Below, one piece after another: positions 11,837 to 24,319 of a stretch of 64,000 nt of DNA (within the stretch, counting starts at the first letter, position 1; each line of letters starts with the position of its first letter). The stretch covers positions 868,001 through 932,000 of the forward strand of contig JAGPXD010000001.1 in NCBI GenBank assembly GCA_020746995.1, read 5' to 3'. The DNA is from Plectosphaerella cucumerina (Eukaryota > Ascomycota > Sordariomycetes > Glomerellales > Plectosphaerellaceae). The notes beneath the pieces were generated by a model. It was not told the origin of the DNA and ran no database searches. It worked only from the letters and a program-made list of their open reading frames with translations. Both the position numbers and the translations under genes were made by a program.

Positions 11837-12679
11837 GGATGTGTTGGCAGAGCTATGACCGGACTTTCTGCGTGTGTGGTGCATTTGTTTCGAGTGGTGG
11901 CCGTCGGCCTGGTGTAGTTGGGGGTTGGCCAGTTTGAAAGTCTGGGGGCCCGGCGGGCGTTAAGTATAAACAGTCGCGCCGGGGCGGGACGGTTGGACGG
12001 GGGTGTGTAGGCCTTGGACAATGGAGGGGGGACCTGACGTTCGGCGGGCGGGCGACACGGAGGGCCGGAAGGATCGTCGCACTATTAGTGGAGGGATAGC
12101 GGGGTCGGCCGCTGGCTGTGTGTCCTGTGCGGTCACTGGCTGCTGTCGAAGGTGCCCGTAAGGGTTTGGGGGAGAGCCTGAAGGGTGGAAGTGGAGGGGG
12201 GGCAAGAGGTGCGACGGGACGTGAGTCGGCGGGGACCTTGTGACGATGAAAGTCGACTCGTGCTGCGACAGAGGAACGATTCCGGTCGAAGTGTTCTCGG
12301 CTGACGGTTTTGTAAAGTCTCGGTGAGGGAGCACGAGAGAAAAATTTTCTCGACTTGGCCCTGTTTCTCCAAGGGACCAGAGCTTGCAAGGCAAGCACAG
12401 ATGTTGTGATATGATATGCTGCAGGGAGGCAGGCGAAAGAGGGGCCGCTGAGCGCTCGTGCTGTTCTGGCTGGCTGTCCTTTGGCTGTTGGTCCGGCCGT
12501 GCGTACGAGAGAGACGGGATTTAAGCCCAAATGAGGGTCGGGGTGGCGAGGTCTAGAAGTATGCAAGAGGGACCGCAACGTGAGGAATTTCGTTCGTCTT
12601 GGTTGACCTTGCAGACGAGCCGACTCCCCCGTATGCAAGCAGGTACGCAGGTAGGTCGGCACCAAGTGGGTGGTGCGAT

Positions 12680-12713
12680 GGGAGGGGAGGGGAGGGAGGG
12701 GAGGGGAGGGGGG
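12680..12713. repeat. G-run tract with G-quadruplex potential
   Basis: Six consecutive runs of three or more G separated by single A residues on the plus strand, so a C/T tract on the strand of the Ecl1-type gene, about 850 bp upstream of its ATG. Confidence 0.8.
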
Positions 12714-12925
12714 CAGGACAGGTTGGGGGGGCGTGTGAAGGGCCCAGAGAGTGAGTGAGAGGCGTGTAAGGGTTGCTGTCGACCAAGGAATCTAGAGCTC
12801 TCGTCCCCCGTGGCGTGCTGAGCTGGGGGAGTTAGGCGGGTAGAGTGTGGATGCGGTTTATTTGGCCGAGCTGATGAGAAGCGACGGTTGGCGTTGCAAG
12901 TCGACCAGGTTTGAAAGGGTTGGAA

Positions 12926-12945
12926 GGGGGGGCCGGGGGGGGGGG
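12926..12945. repeat. Second G-run (G7, CC, G11)
   Basis: A run of seven G and a run of eleven G with CC between them, about 1.1 kb upstream of the Ecl1-type ATG. A stretch this homopolymeric is also a likely sequencing-error site. Confidence 0.8.
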
Positions 12946-13790
12946 TCGACGTCTTGCGTGGGGTGCGTTGAGGGCGTGAGAACGTGAGTGAGTGTGTGGT
13001 GTGTGGTGTGTGCCAGTGGTGTGTAGTGTTCCAGGAGGAGCAGTGCTAGGCGATGGGGGTTAAGGCACAGGGGTGTTTCTTGGGTGCGTCCAGGGGGCCA
13101 CTGCGGAAACCGGCCGGCTGTGGGATTCGAAGGACGGACGAGAGGGTTTTTGCAGTCAAGTCTCGTCGACTGACAGTGTCGACTGTGTTTCGATTTGTGC
13201 GTTGAAAAAAAAAATCGTCTCGTCTTCAGATGCGTGCGGACGAGCAAAAGTGTCCGAGGATCCGGAATGACGGAATCTCCCAAAATGTTGTGCTGCGAGA
13301 ACGAGCCCACGCCCGCGGATGATTGGCGGCGAGTTGCAACGGGCGGTGATAAGTGGTCCGCGACGACCAAGTGGGTTCACTTCGTCGTGGACTGGGCTCC
13401 CTGGGGGGTTCTCTGGGGCTCTGGGGCCGTCGGGTCTGGTCTGGTCGTCCGGTCTTTGCGGTGTGTTTCCGATGGCGTGTTTTCCGGAAGGCCGCTGTGT
13501 TCGCCGTGTGCGAGGAAAGGGAGAGAGCGGTTTCAGGTGTTGGCGGATGGAAGCGGGAGCAGAAGGTCAGGCGACGGTAGTGCAGGCAGATCTGGGATCT
13601 GGGTTGTGATACTTGTAGATTGCCAGAGGTAGAGGGAAAGCTCGGCGGATATAAGCCTCGGCCGACTCGTTGCGAGGAGTCAGACGCTAGATGATGGTGT
13701 GAAGAGATACAGGACCGTGATTTTCAGGGTTCCCGGGGCAGGCAGGGCACGACCGAACACCGGTGCGGGAACGGACGCAGTTCGGGACGG

Positions 13791-13830
13791 ATGGCGGATG
13801 GAGATGGTGGATGGCGGATGGAGATGGTGG
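13791..13830. repeat. Two perfect tandem copies of a 20-bp unit
   Basis: The unit ATGGCGGATGGAGATGGTGG occurs twice back to back, followed by a partial third start. It lies in the gene-poor region. Confidence 0.9.
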
Positions 13831-16800
13831 ATGGGGGAGAGATAAGGGCGGAGGAGGGTCCAAGAGTGATGATGATAGGGGCGAGACGTTGAAGGGGAAG
13901 GGTCCAGGTTCTTATCGACGGGGAAATCCAGTGCCGGGATGACTCTTTCAAAAGTTGTCGTGGACTTTTCTCTCTCTCTGTTCCCTCGGTCGTCGGCTCG
14001 TATGCAGCCCGGTGTCGTGCTTGACCACGCAATAGCCCACAGCGGACAGCTCGGTATGGGCCGTCGATGTCGTGATGATCCTCCAGATTGGCGCAAGGCC
14101 GTTGCCGCGATGTGCCGAAAGCGGAGGGTGGGGAAACAGGAACCTCTTCTCGGCTCTGCTCTGGCCTGCAGCAGTACAGTTTCGGGCTGTGAACGCAACT
14201 TTTTGGCGACCTGGCGAAATGAGCGGCCAATGGGCGGAGAGCAACCTTGATAGTGCGTTGCAGCGAGGGAGGAATTGTTCGTAAATTAAACGCCGGCCAG
14301 ACAGATGGTTCGGTTGTTCTGTGCGCTTGTGCAGGCGGACGGACGAGATGAGAAGTGAGGAAACCTGATGGTTCGACTTTTTGGAGGGGCACCTTGATTC
14401 TGCACCGCTGCTTTTGATGCCGTCCTGAGGCGAGGCCTGGCCTGGCCGCCGGATGGACCGCGAAAGTCTCTTCACCGACTCCTGTTTGTTGTGCTTCGCT
14501 GTGTTTTCTCCCGTCCGCCTCAATTACGATCCCGATCGCGTCATGCGGCTCAGCCCGAACCCGGGGGTGCTGGCGGCATCTACAGATTTTTTTCGTTCCT
14601 TCTCCCTCGTTCGTGGGCATCGATCGATCTCGATCGAAAGGGGGGGTGAGTCAAGATTGTTGCTTGGTCCCGGCGACGACTCCGGGGCCTTGTTTGGAGC
14701 CCTGGAACTGGAGGACACCGCTGGCCGGTCGTGCTAGGGGCGTGCTCTAGAGCGAGGCTAGGAGTCGGTAGCTCGGATCCTGGGACGCTGGCAGGGTGCT
14801 TTTGCTGCGGGCTCTCCAGGGCCACGGGGGCTTTGGAGGCTTTGGGGGGGAAACCTCCAGGGGAGGTCCCCTGTCGAATCTAGGCGAATCAGGCACTTCG
14901 GGCGGCAGGCCAGCGGCGCTAAATCGACGACGGCTCGATCCCTGTTCCTGGCAGAAGGCGGGGTGCCTTGGACGGGAGGGAATTTGGGACGAGGCGTGGG
15001 GTGGTGTTGTGACGATGACTGGGACTGGCAATGTGAGTGAGGAATGATGCGCTACCCGGATTCTAATCACAGATGCGGGCGCTGTTGAGATGGAAGTGGA
15101 AGTGGAAGTGGACGGCTGGGGAGTCGGACTCGGCCACCCGACGGGCAGATGGCCGAAGCATTCCACGGGCAGGCAGATTGGCGGCAGGTACGATACGCAG
15201 ACGGCCTTGCTCCTTCCCACGCCGTGCATGCGAGTGCAGGCACCATGACGGAAGGCGCGGGGCACCTCGGGCTCGGTGACTTGTTGCCTCATGCCGATGG
15301 CACATCGCACCTTCCGCCGCCGCCCCAAGACCAGGCATGAGGAAGTCACGACCAATCGATGGCCATTTTTGGCTGCCTGCCTGCCATCCACCTCCTTCCC
15401 GCCCAGCGATACCTGGCCTCGTCGTAGGCATGCGCGTCTCTTGAGGTGAGGTGTCAACTCGAAGCTGTCCATCCGACCTTCGTCATCACCCTCGGCGGAA
15501 CTGGCGGGTGACGAACAACTTGTCCTCTGACCTCATCCCTCACCTCCCGTCCGACTACAGCTGCTGCTCCCGGCGCCCCCAAATTCCGACTGGCCGCACT
15601 TTGAAGCCCGCGTCCGGCAGCGCCCAACAACGCAAGCCCATGACGAATGTGGCCGATTACTTGAGAGAAACTCGACCTCAAGCTATCCCAGGACGCACCC
15701 GACACGAGCTTCAACCTCTCACAAGCCGGCCCTACGCCGCCACCCCTCATCTTCACCCTCGCCGTCGTCATGCCCTTCTGCAGATGCGGCTGCGGCTGCG
15801 GATGCACGCGCAGACGCAGACATGGACGCAGGGCCGCCACGGTGTGGTTGCCTTGTCGTTGAAGTGGTGGGCAGCATCCACCTCCGCATGGGACCGGCCA
15901 CCTGACGGGTCACCAAGCCCAAAAGCCCAGATATGATGCATCACGGCCTCCGGCCACCTGAGACCCCTTGCCACGCCGCAGTTCGTCTGGCCTCGTCTCG
16001 TCCTATCTTGTCGGCTCAAACATCCCCCTCAACCACCCCGGCCACCACCCCTTCACGGCACCTCACGCCAAGATCCAGTCAACGGCCATACCCCTCTGGC
16101 GGAAGCGAGACGGTGATCTGATCTGTCCTGTCCTGACCTGGATGGACTGGACGGACGCGCACGACCATCAGACTCTGGGTCCCTGCCCTATGGCGTCTGA
16201 CGGCGTCGCTCGGCCCTGACGGGTGCAGACATCGACAAAGGACCAGGGGCCCTAAGGGATCCCAAGGGTCCATCAAGGGAGCAGCCATCTCGTACGGTAG
16301 AGCTGGTGCCAGCGAGATCAGACTCGCGCTAGAAACGCCATCCAGGTCCCTTGGACGCGTTGACGACGTCGTCGTCCGACCTTTCGTTACGTACTAGGCT
16401 GCCATCGCCCTCCCTTCGGACCCTCAAGACCATTCACATCATCCACTGCCCTGAGCACGTTTCGGCCTTCTGACATGCCACCGTCTTCGTCCGAGCCCGA
16501 GCCGCCCGGACATACGGCGGGGGCCCGCTCCATCAAACGCAACCGTGGATCACGCCGGGGCCGTCCACGCCGTACATCTCGCCCGTCAATTCGCGAGGAC
16601 CGCCGCCCGTAAGCAGCCGGGGCCCCGTCTTGACACCGCGGTGCGCATGATGGCTTGGAGATTGGTATCATCGCCGTGCAACCCTCTTGCACTGCCATTG
16701 GCCATGACGTGTGTGCGCCTGCAGAGAGAGGCTGCGGATGCTACAGTACGCGGCCGAGATCGTCGTCGCCGAAGATACTGTCTCGGGACTTGTGTGCAGA

Positions 16801-18101
16801 TCGGCACCCAGGCCGAAGCGGCGGCGGCAACCTCGGTCACACCACTATCACGGCGCTTCATCACAGCCATGCCATGCCATGCCTCGTCGCGGTGCCATGT
16901 CATGCCTCCTCGTCGCGGTGCGCTGCAGCTCATGCAGGACTCGAGCGCCAGCGAGTCCACCGGACTGATACGCTCCCATCATGCGCCTCTCATTGTATCG
17001 CGATAAGACGTGCTTCGCCTGCCTTCCGCATTTGGACGCCAGCAGCGATCAGCAAGTTCGGTCGGATACGTCTCCAGCGAGCAACACGACGCGGGCGACG
17101 ACGCAACACACACGCAGACGCGCACGCAGCGAGCGCCGGCAACGCCATCAAACGCCAACAGGCAAGCAAACTGGGCTTGATGTTCATGCAATCATTAGAC
17201 CGTCGTCTCGGCTGCGGGTAATCTGCGAATAGACGCAGGGAGAGACTGACGACTGGTCATTGCGACGCATCCCAGCGTGATCGAGACCAGTCTATCAACA
17301 GCCGGCCACTGTCGTGCTCTGATGACCGCTGCGCGCAGCTGCAAGCACTATACTGCCTGCCTGATGGACTCTAGCCCCGTCAGCGCACCCCCTCCCCCTC
17401 CCGACCTGTAGCGTGTCACGCAGTAACGGCACCGCTGGTCGGTTCATCTATTTCATCCTCGCCCGCCCGCCATTCGACGTGGGGGATGCTTGGACGGGGG
17501 AACACGCCATAATTATCCCAGGCTCAATCAAGCCCACCCCGGATTCCGGATGAATGGCTCGCAATATGGGCTCTCGTTTGGGCTCGTCCCCCAGCATCTC
17601 CAACCCCCACCGAGGCTTCCTCTCTGCATGATCACGAACCACATCCAGGCCCCCTCTCGGCAGGCACGGGGCCGGGGTTGTCGAGGAGGGGTCGTATTGG
17701 CGGACGATAAGTAAGTATGATGCACAAGGCGCGCCCGGTGGGAGGAGGCCAGCTGACCACGGGCATGAGGGCCCTGTCGGCGCACCCAACCATCGTCGCG
17801 TTGGTGGCTGCCGAGTGGTCGTGAGGGTGCTCGCAAGGCCCCTTGTCCAAATATCCGCCGACGTCAACCCCAGGCTCGGATCAGGGGTCGGTCGTCATCG
17901 AGGGCGCAGACGGGCTTTGATCCCCCACCATGAGCGTCATCTTCTGCGCGTCAACCCATGGTGCGACTTCAGCCGAGGTACCCCGGGAGCTGCGATGAGG
18001 TGAGGGCATCGTCTGCCCTCGTCATCAACTTGCCCGTCGACCGAGGCCCAGTCACGTCGCGACGGCCAGCATGCACCCCACGGTGCACGTCTTGGACCTT
18101 T

Positions 18102-18132
18102 GGAGCTCCTGCCCTGGAGCTCCTGGAGCTCC
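18102..18132. repeat. Three GGAGCTCC palindromes
   Basis: The 8-bp palindrome GGAGCTCC occurs at 18102-18109, 18116-18123 and 18125-18132. Spacing is irregular (14 and 9 bp), and no factor is assigned. Confidence 0.7.
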
Positions 18133-20670
18133 TATCAACCCCTCGGCTCTGGTGCATCCAAATTGTCGCAGACCACTCTGGAATGCCAGGGCAGATGATG
18201 AGCCTGGCCTGAAGCTGTATCCTCCAATGCTGCAAGGGCTCGTTTCCGACGGCGACCCGATGACCGAACGCCCGCTCCATCTGCGCTCGCTGGCATCGAC
18301 CACCACCTCAAGACTTTGGATGAATGGCCCGTCATCACCTATCAACAACCCCTACCAACGGCCACAGCTTCCTGACACACCCCACGCCCAACATCTGCAG
18401 GCGTCCTGAGCTGTGCCGACCTCATCGACAGTGCAGCGGGTATTCTCGGATCTTCGCCATGACCATGGCTCGGGGCCAGGTCCTGCAGCAGCACGCCGGC
18501 CGGTGGATCTCTCCCACGCGGTCACCCCACCGACGGCTTTTTAGAGTGGACCGCCGTGGTCAGATAGAGATCCATCGCGGCCTTGCGGGCGTCGGATGCA
18601 AGATAAGAAGAAAAAAACTCTGGCACAACCACTCGCAGCACGCAATCCTCCCGCCAGCGCCTCCACCAGTTCTGGAGACCGACCGGCGCCTCGGCCGCTC
18701 TCGACCTGAACACAAAAGCGCGCCGGGAGACATGCCTGCGCCGAAGTCGGCCACGCCCAATGCCTCTCCCGATAACCAGGGCCCTGGACTCACACAGCAG
18801 CACAGACAAACAGACAAGACAGAATATCCCTTTGGCGTGGGCGTGCTTGTAGCACACTTTCAACCCAATCCACTGTCAATCCCACAGTCCACGGAGAAAA
18901 CTGCCGGTCCCTGATTCCCCCGGTCTGTCCTCGAGTCGATGTGTGCCTCTTGGCTCCGTAGCCTTGACTCGCGCCCATCTGCGGCACGCGCCGCAGCCGC
19001 GCTCCTCGCTGTGGGAGTCGATCATCGCAGACAGGCCTTGATTTTGGCTCATGCCTGCCCCGAGTCAGGGCATGGCGAACTTTTTTGCCCATGTCGATCA
19101 TCGATCGTCACAGGGTCCAACGTCGTCGCGCTACGGCTTGTCAGTCACATGGCTCACCAACGAACGAGGCGGCGTCTCTCTGTGCAGCCATCACGATCGC
19201 CTGGTCTGGCAATTGATCAGTGATGGCCGGCGATCACTCTATCCCGACGAATGCTCGTGCTCTCTCGCGTAAATTTTTGAGGCGCACATCGAACGGCCGA
19301 GTCTCGGAGACTTGCCATGCCGTGCAACCGTCGTTCGGGATACGGGATGGGCCAGGCGCGTCCCCGACGACGGGGCGTTGGTGTTCTGGCCCACGATGTG
19401 GTTTCCGCCCCGAGATGAAGGGCAAATTGCTTTCCGACAAAGGGGGACCGGCCCGGGGCGTGGCGATTTTCCCTTCTCGACCGCTATCAGGCTTCCGGTC
19501 GCGTGCCCTGTTTCCGGGAATCCTCTTTGCCTGCCGGGTCGTGGGCCTCCAGACGTCTGGTGACTTTTTTGGGTGCTGTTTCCCGTCGCCGCCCCCCTCG
19601 GTGAGGCCAATGGAACGCGATATTGAAGACCCTGACGTTATCGCATCTGACACTTGTAGAGGTTGCGCCGTAATATCCCCGTTACTCAGCACGCCCCCTT
19701 GATATCAGACGGACTTTTGCTCCTGACCTGAACCTCCAGGGCTCAGCCCTGCCAAGGGGGCCCGGACCCGGCGTGACCGTCTCTCGTCAGATCGCACCCC
19801 TCCTCCCACTCACTCCTGCACGCCTGACGCGACCCCTGTGGAGCGGCATCTCGCGAGGAAATGGCGAGCGACGGCGCCATCTCGCGTGCTGGGCGCCCAG
19901 GCGCCTGGCGAGTTTGTCTGGGGAAGAGGTAGCACGTCATTGGCGTGGGGGATCGTGTCATTGAGCCTCACACACTTGAGTTTGACGCCTGCCTTTTGCG
20001 GCGGTGTGTGTTGGGTTAGGTTTGGGTGTTTCTCCGAGGAAGGGGTTCGTTCGTGCGGTATGGCGCCATGAGAGGGGATCATGGTAGGTGTGTGTCGTAA
20101 AGGATTGCTCATTCATGGGCGGCATTGCGATGGGGCGTGTAGAAGTTGATGAAGGCGGTTTATGGTGATGTTCGAGAGCGGTGGGAGGTGGGTGTCCTTC
20201 ATCGGACTGTGACGATGCCAAATCGTGAACATTGACGACATCGCGACGATGCTGCTCGCAACAACAATGCAGGCCTGGGCTACTCCGGGTATGATTCTAC
20301 GAGTCTACGCGACTGCTGATCAGCCTGTCGCCCAAACCATGACCATGACTTCTTCTCATCCAACGCCGTGGCGACTGCCAAAGTGAAATATCCTGACTCT
20401 TCCACGACCTCACATCGACATGTCACCTCCCAGCTGACGAGGTGATTCGTCGAGGGCTGACAAGCATTGCTTGATATCATCGGAACGTCAGGCCCTCCCG
20501 CAGCCCTGAGGCCATCGCCTCCCCACTGGTCCAGCAGATATACACCTCATGGCAAGGCATGCCCTTCACTTCGACCGCAAAGTCGTCGCTCATGTCCTTC
20601 ATTACCAACCCAATCCTCCTTCAATATACAAGCTGTAATCCCGGGTCACCTCCCCATACCATGCCTGACC

Positions 20671-22917
20671 TCACGGATGATAATACGTCTCATGCCTCGG
20701 ACTCCCCTCCCCACCCTGCAACCTCTCCGCGCTCAACTCCGAAAACGCCCTCGCATCCCTCCCAGGCCTTTCACTCCTCAGCGTTGTCGCAGGACTATAC
20801 TGCCTCTGCCCTTGATACTGTGCCGGCGGCCAATTCCCCGCCCGCTGATGCGTGTAATTCCTCGGCTGGTGCGGATACACCTGCACCATACTCACCTGCG
20901 GCACCCATCCTCCATTCCCGACCTTTGGCGACGCAGCGCCCTCCTCCGAATCACCCCCCACAGTTCGCGCATGGCTCTGACTGGAAGAACCCGTCCCCGT
21001 ACCGTCGGCGAAGTAGCCGTGCTGCTGGGGACTCACGGGCGAGCCGTCGGAGGGAAGTTCGACGGGCGGACCGGTGTAGGGCGGCACGGAGCGGGCGCGG
21101 GCGTCGTGATCGGGCGCGGCTTGGAAGTAGGGCGATGGGGAGGAGGCGAGGGCTGATGTCTGTGCCGGAGACCAGCCGGCTTCGGAGACGCTGTTGTGGT
21201 AGGGGTGGCCGGGGGGAAGGAAGGGGCCTTGTTGCTGGGAGGCGTGGCGTTGTGCGGCCTTCCGGCGATGGCGGCGGAGGCAGAAGATGCAGCCTGCTAG
21301 GAGGGCGATGAGGACGACGCCGCCGCCGACGGCGATGCCGACTATGGCGCCTGTTGAGAGGGCTGGGCTGTCGTCGGAGCCTAGTCCGCCGCCGACGTCT
21401 CGCGTGGGCGTCCGTACGGCGATGTTGGCCTTGCGCGTCATCAGCGCCGTGAGGTCTTGATGTCCGAATCCTCCTTCAGGTGCCGTCTTTGTTGCCCCGC
21501 CGGCACCATCACCCCCGATGACATCGACAACGTCCGACGGCACGGCGTACCGCGTCTTATCGGGCTCGTAGAGCGCCCAGGGGCTACTGTTATTATTCTG
21601 CCTCCCGAGGTCGGCGTTATGCGTCCCCCACTGCTCGGGGGCATCGCAGTCGTCGATAAGAGGGAAGTGGCCGCCGATGATGAGCATCTGAGCCTTTCCG
21701 GGGGCCATGTTGCATGAGAGAGAGTGGTGTGGGTAATCGCCAGTCTCGGTGGTGTTGGGGTACATCTTGATCCAGGTGAAGGTCGGGAGGGAGAGGATGT
21801 AGAGGTCGTCGAAGCCTGCGCCCTCTTCGTCGTAGGGGGCGGCGCCTCCGTAGACGTAGCTGGGAAAGGTCAGGGATTGGGATGCTCAGAGGCTTGGGAG
21901 ACTTACATGTTGTAAGACGACTGGTCATCGGCCCAGGTCACGTCGGTGCAGAAACGCCTGCGCCGCTCGGGGGTCTGCCCGGTGGCATTCTGCGAGTACC
22001 ACTTGCCGCTCAGCACGTCGTACAGCAGGATCTCGTCCATCCTCTGGCCGACGGCTCCATCGGTGCCGTTCTGCGCTTCATCCCTGACGCCGCCAAAGTA
22101 GACGAGCATCCCAGCATCGCCGGCTGGGATAAACACCATGCCCCCTTCGGCCCTGCGCACGCTATCAGGCCCTGTCGTGTTGGTCCACTCGCCCGTGTCC
22201 ATGGTGTACTTGACCATCTGCGACGTAGCCACGGGCGGCGTGTCGCCCCAGCCTGGAACCGAAGCGTTACCCAGCCATCCGCCATAGTAATAGCCCTCGC
22301 CACGACTGGATACGGAGGCCGATGCGCCATAGCTGGGGCGGCGGATCTCGTCGCCTCGCGGGGCCCCTAGGTCGTCCCAGTGGTCGTTCAGCACGTCGTA
22401 GGAGAAGAGATCAAATGGAGAGGGTGGCTCGTCTTGGAACTCGCCGCCGAAGAGGTACAGCCGCTTGTTGACGTCGTCGGCCCAGAGCGCGCCGCCGTGG
22501 ACGCTGGGCACCGACGCGTTCTTGCTTAGGTTTGCCTGGAGCTGCGGCATGCCCGTGCCGGCTACTGTCTTGAGGTCCTGGTAGAGAAGCCATGTATCTG
22601 GGGATGTCAGTCGAGAATCTTCGTCCATGGCCTCCAAGGAACTCACTCGTGTAGTTGTCAGGCGCCGACGAGATGGGATTCCAATTGACGAGCCCCCCAT
22701 CAATGAACAGCTTATCGTCCACCACGGCCGTTTGATGCCCAAAGCGGCGGCAGAAGTTCTTGACCGGATCTCTCTGCTGCGTCGAGAGCCCGACAAACAA
22801 GGCAAGAACGAGGCCGATGATCGACAGCTGTCTCGTCGTCGCCAGATGGACCCCCGATCTCCGGACGGCCCCAGACCGACCGGCAGAGGAGCCGCGACAA
22901 AGAGTGGACCGGGACAT
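20671..22917 (-). CDS. Kelch-repeat cell-surface protein with one C-terminal membrane span
   Basis: Three minus-strand exons: 22647-22917, 21907-22597, 20671-21859 (716 aa). Residues about 30-47 (LSIIGLVLALFVGLST) form a signal peptide or anchor after a basic N-terminus. The ectodomain carries kelch-type blades: FGHQTAVVDDKLFIDGG, RLYLFGGEF, YYYGGW, GMLVYFGGV, IYVYGGAAPYDEEG and MLIIGGHFP, with several N-glycosylation sequons (NAS, NTT, NGT, NAT, NNS). A single hydrophobic helix follows (GAIVGIAVGGGVVLIALLAG) with a basic stop-transfer RRHRRK, then a disordered Gln/Ser/Pro-rich cytoplasmic tail of about 190 residues. This N-out topology is typical of fungal kelch membrane proteins proposed to act in wall sensing or polarity; no enzyme activity is implied. 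Ligand unknown. Confidence 0.86.
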
Positions 22918-24319
22918 TTTGGTGGGTGTGCGGCGAGGGAGCAGGGCCCGTCAGTCGCTCATAGCTCGCCGTCGCATGTGCACAGGGGGGACGCCCAGGA
23001 TGGGTGCGGTCGATGGGGGGTCGAGGTCAACTCGGCGCGGATGAACGAGGGAACATGGGCTTTTCGATTTGTGAGACAAAGTGCAGCACGATGGAGGAAG
23101 AGAGAAGCTTTGAGACGGGTGGGAAGAAATGACGCTTCGATATGGTTTCTTTACGAGGAGAGAGAGGCAGAAACGAGAGAGGGGGATGGGTGTGCTGGGC
23201 CAGGCGGTGTCCCTTCTTCCTCCTCTTCCTTCTGCAGCTCAGCGCGAGGAACAACTTGCGCGGGCTACCTACCCAACACACACACACACACCACCACCAC
23301 CACCACCCGGGCTCCCGTCGAAGGGGATACAGACGCACGGAGCGCGCCCGCGTGGCTTCCCGCTACACGGCGCCAGACGTTCTTCGAGCTTTCCCGGCAC
23401 AGGCACAGGGCAAGCAAACAAGCCTATGGGCATGTTCCGGCCTCCGCCAGGGGGGCCGAGACGAGACGAATGGGATGATGGGATGCGAGGTGTTGAGCGG
23501 CGGCAGAACCGCTGCGATTGGTCTCGAGGCGGCGCCGATGCTTCGGTTCGTGGCTCGGGCACCAAGGGGTCGCCGGTGGGAAGGCCATCTGTCGTGGGCG
23601 ACAACGTTCTTTCTGCCTGGCTCGACCGCTGCCAGCAGACCCATCTGCCGGTGCGGTGCGGTACCTTTGGGGGCGGAAACCAGGTCGCTCCCCTTCGCTG
23701 CTGGGGTGCCCTGGCAGGTACCCGGCTGACGCGACGTCCGAGTCGCACAAGGTCGTGTCGGGGGTTGGATGTGCGGTAGAGGGTTGCACGAGCAACCCGG
23801 TCCAGGGCGAGAATGGCGTGGAGGCTTGGGACATGCGTCGTGACTAGAGCAAACTAGCGATGCTGCTCTGGCGGTCTCGGGCCAATGGGGGCTGCTCGCC
23901 GGGCCTCAGCTGGCGCTGGTCTGCCCCGATGGCTCGCATGGTCCCCGAGGCCGTCTGACGGGGCGGGGGGACGAAGGACGGATGACTGGCGGCCCGGGAG
24001 TCTCGTGTCAGCCTTGGGACGCGGGACGATGCGACGCCGGCGATCCCCTGGCGCCGCAGCCTGGGCCCAGGCGGGTTTGTCGTCGATGGATATGACATGG
24101 GGGAGATGCAGTGCCGAGGGGTTGCATGTACGCCTTGCATGAGGGAGCCAGGCACCGGTGCTGTGATCAGGAAGGACGACCGTCTCCCGTTGGGAGTATA
24201 TCATTCGAACGAAAGCGGGCGTTGACTCCGCCATGAATGGCATACAAGGCTGCACGAGGCAGCTGTCAAGAGCATCGTCTGTTGGACGAGGAAAGCGGAA
24301 GGCTTGCGCGAGGAATCCT
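22918..24319. other. Intergenic: kelch promoter and 3' region of the next gene
   Basis: 1.4 kb with no domain-bearing frame. Frames of about 200 codons overlap on both strands and are compositionally biased. The only clear element is a CA/CCA microsatellite. Confidence 0.6.
23275..23308. repeat. (CA)n(CCA)n compound microsatellite
   Basis: About eight CA dinucleotides run directly into six CCA trinucleotides, roughly 360 bp upstream of the kelch start codon. Confidence 0.95.

Larger units (their letters stand above)
11837..20670. other. 8.8-kb region without a supportable gene
   Basis: Between the 5' end of the Ecl1-type gene and the 3' end of the kelch gene no frame shows a domain, a conserved motif or a coherent exon chain. 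The longest frames (for example minus 13724-14620 and minus 14747-15472) are Pro/Ser/Arg-rich and are matched by equally long frames on the opposite strand. It is G/C-rich rather than AT-rich, so it does not look like a repeat-induced-mutation relic or centromere. It contains G-tracts and short repeats listed separately. It may hold long 5' leader exons, enhancers or non-coding RNAs, but nothing can be called. Confidence 0.55.

Noticed and set aside
13724..14620. 298-codon minus-strand frame in the gene-poor region
   Set aside because: Pro/Ser/Arg-rich, no domain, and alternative frames of similar length overlap it.
14747..15472. 241-codon minus-strand frame
   Set aside because: Low-complexity composition and a simple-repeat segment (STSTSTSIST); no homologous family recognised.
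23275..23308. Telomere-like or CRISPR-like repeat
   Set aside because: It is a plain CA/CCA microsatellite with no spacers; nothing in this eukaryotic window resembles a CRISPR array.
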